The notes below the pieces were generated by a model. That model searched no databases and was not told the DNA's origin. It saw nothing but the letters and a program-made list of their open reading frames with translations. Below are positions 63,413 through 64,000 of a DNA stretch of 64,000 bases, piece by piece. The position numbers and the translations under genes were made by a program. Numbering within the stretch: the first letter of the stretch is position 1; each line of letters starts with the position of its first letter. The stretch spans positions 1 to 64,000 of the forward strand of contig CAINGU010000093.1 of the NCBI GenBank assembly GCA_903848645.1. Reading direction: 5' to 3'. Source of the stretch: an uncultured cyanobacterium (lineage in GTDB: Bacteria > Cyanobacteriota > Cyanobacteriia > Cyanobacteriales > Nostocaceae).

Positions 63413-63441
63413 GAGGAGTCAGGAGTCAGGAGTCAGGAGTT
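63413..63441. repeat. Tandem heptamer repeat (GGAGTCA)n
   Basis: gaggagtcaggagtcaggagtcaggagtt. Confidence 0.95.
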
Positions 63442-63836
63442 AATGAACCAAGTTCGCGTAGCATCTCGGAGAGATAGAACACGAAGGAAGAAGGAAGAAT
63501 AAATAAAATCCTATTTTAGTCGGAGTTTCATTATCCATTGATGTCTTAACCCGCTGGGTTGCTATAAATTTAAAAAAAATTCTCTGTTTAATTAAAAACA
63601 AGTTGTTTTAGAAATTTCTCGCAGAAAATTCCGCATTTAGTAATGAATGAGACAGAATTTTCCGGTATAAAACCATTATCTTGAGAAAAGATTAAACAAA
63701 AATTTTCAATTTTAGGTTTGGGTGACTAGATTTACGTCTTACCCCTTGAGTGTGAAATAAATTATCAATCTAAAATTCTAAATCCCAAATCCCAAATTGT
63801 CTAACTCTGGAAGTGAAAAATAAGGAATGAGGAATT

Positions 63837-64000
63837 ATGGCTCAATTTCCAACTTCTAGCGATTACGCGCATAGTACCGACCACAAAGGCTATGTCAGCG
63901 GTGAGCGTAGAAATCACCAATTATCTGCTAATACTCAATTTTGGCATAACCTGAAATATGTAATCTCTGCTAGTTCCGGTTTTCAAAGATGGCAACTAGA
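63837..64000 (+). CDS. Hypothetical protein, 5' part only (runs off window)
   Basis: Open frame MAQFPTSSDYAHSTDHKGYVSGERRNHQLSANTQFWHNLKYVISASSGFQRWQL... Confidence 0.5.
   Translation, partial: MAQFPTSSDYAHSTDHKGYVSGERRNHQLSANTQFWHNLKYVISASSGFQRWQL

Overview
AT-rich 64 kb chromosomal window from a filamentous (nostocalean-type) cyanobacterium. This is inferred from OCP/FRP, AcsF, Ycf46-like, sucrose-phosphate-phosphatase-like and NifJ genes, HIP1 (GCGATCGC) sites and tandem heptamer repeats. Most genes are housekeeping or photosynthesis related: ruvA, bioF, hpd, glcD, ocp-frp, pgsA, hisS, metF, trpS, nifJ, sat, acsF, hemF, desC-like, mtnP, and rimP-nusA-ylxR-infB. The accessory content is mainly at 3.7-6.1 kb (gene remnants), 15.2-17.8 kb (a damaged type I RM locus) and 28-38.7 kb (three or four type II TA modules, Uma2 genes and a novel-looking 713-aa membrane protein). 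The best candidates for something undescribed are: (i) the 713-aa protein at 35979-38120, with an apparent Tat-like leader, a DnaJ-CTD-like segment, Gly-rich membrane hairpins and a PH/GRAM-like tail; (ii) an HsdM cut right after its SAM-binding motif and overlapping an intact HsdS; (iii) an orphan intrinsic terminator with upstream promoter-like sequence (candidate sRNA, ~760-856); (iv) a caspase-fold protein with both catalytic residues apparently replaced (H to Y, C to S); (v) tandem heptamer repeats inserted in frame inside nifJ; (vi) hairpins between ocp and frp and in front of rimP. No convincing tRNA, rRNA, CRISPR array or transposase was seen. All calls come from reading the sequence; no database search was run.
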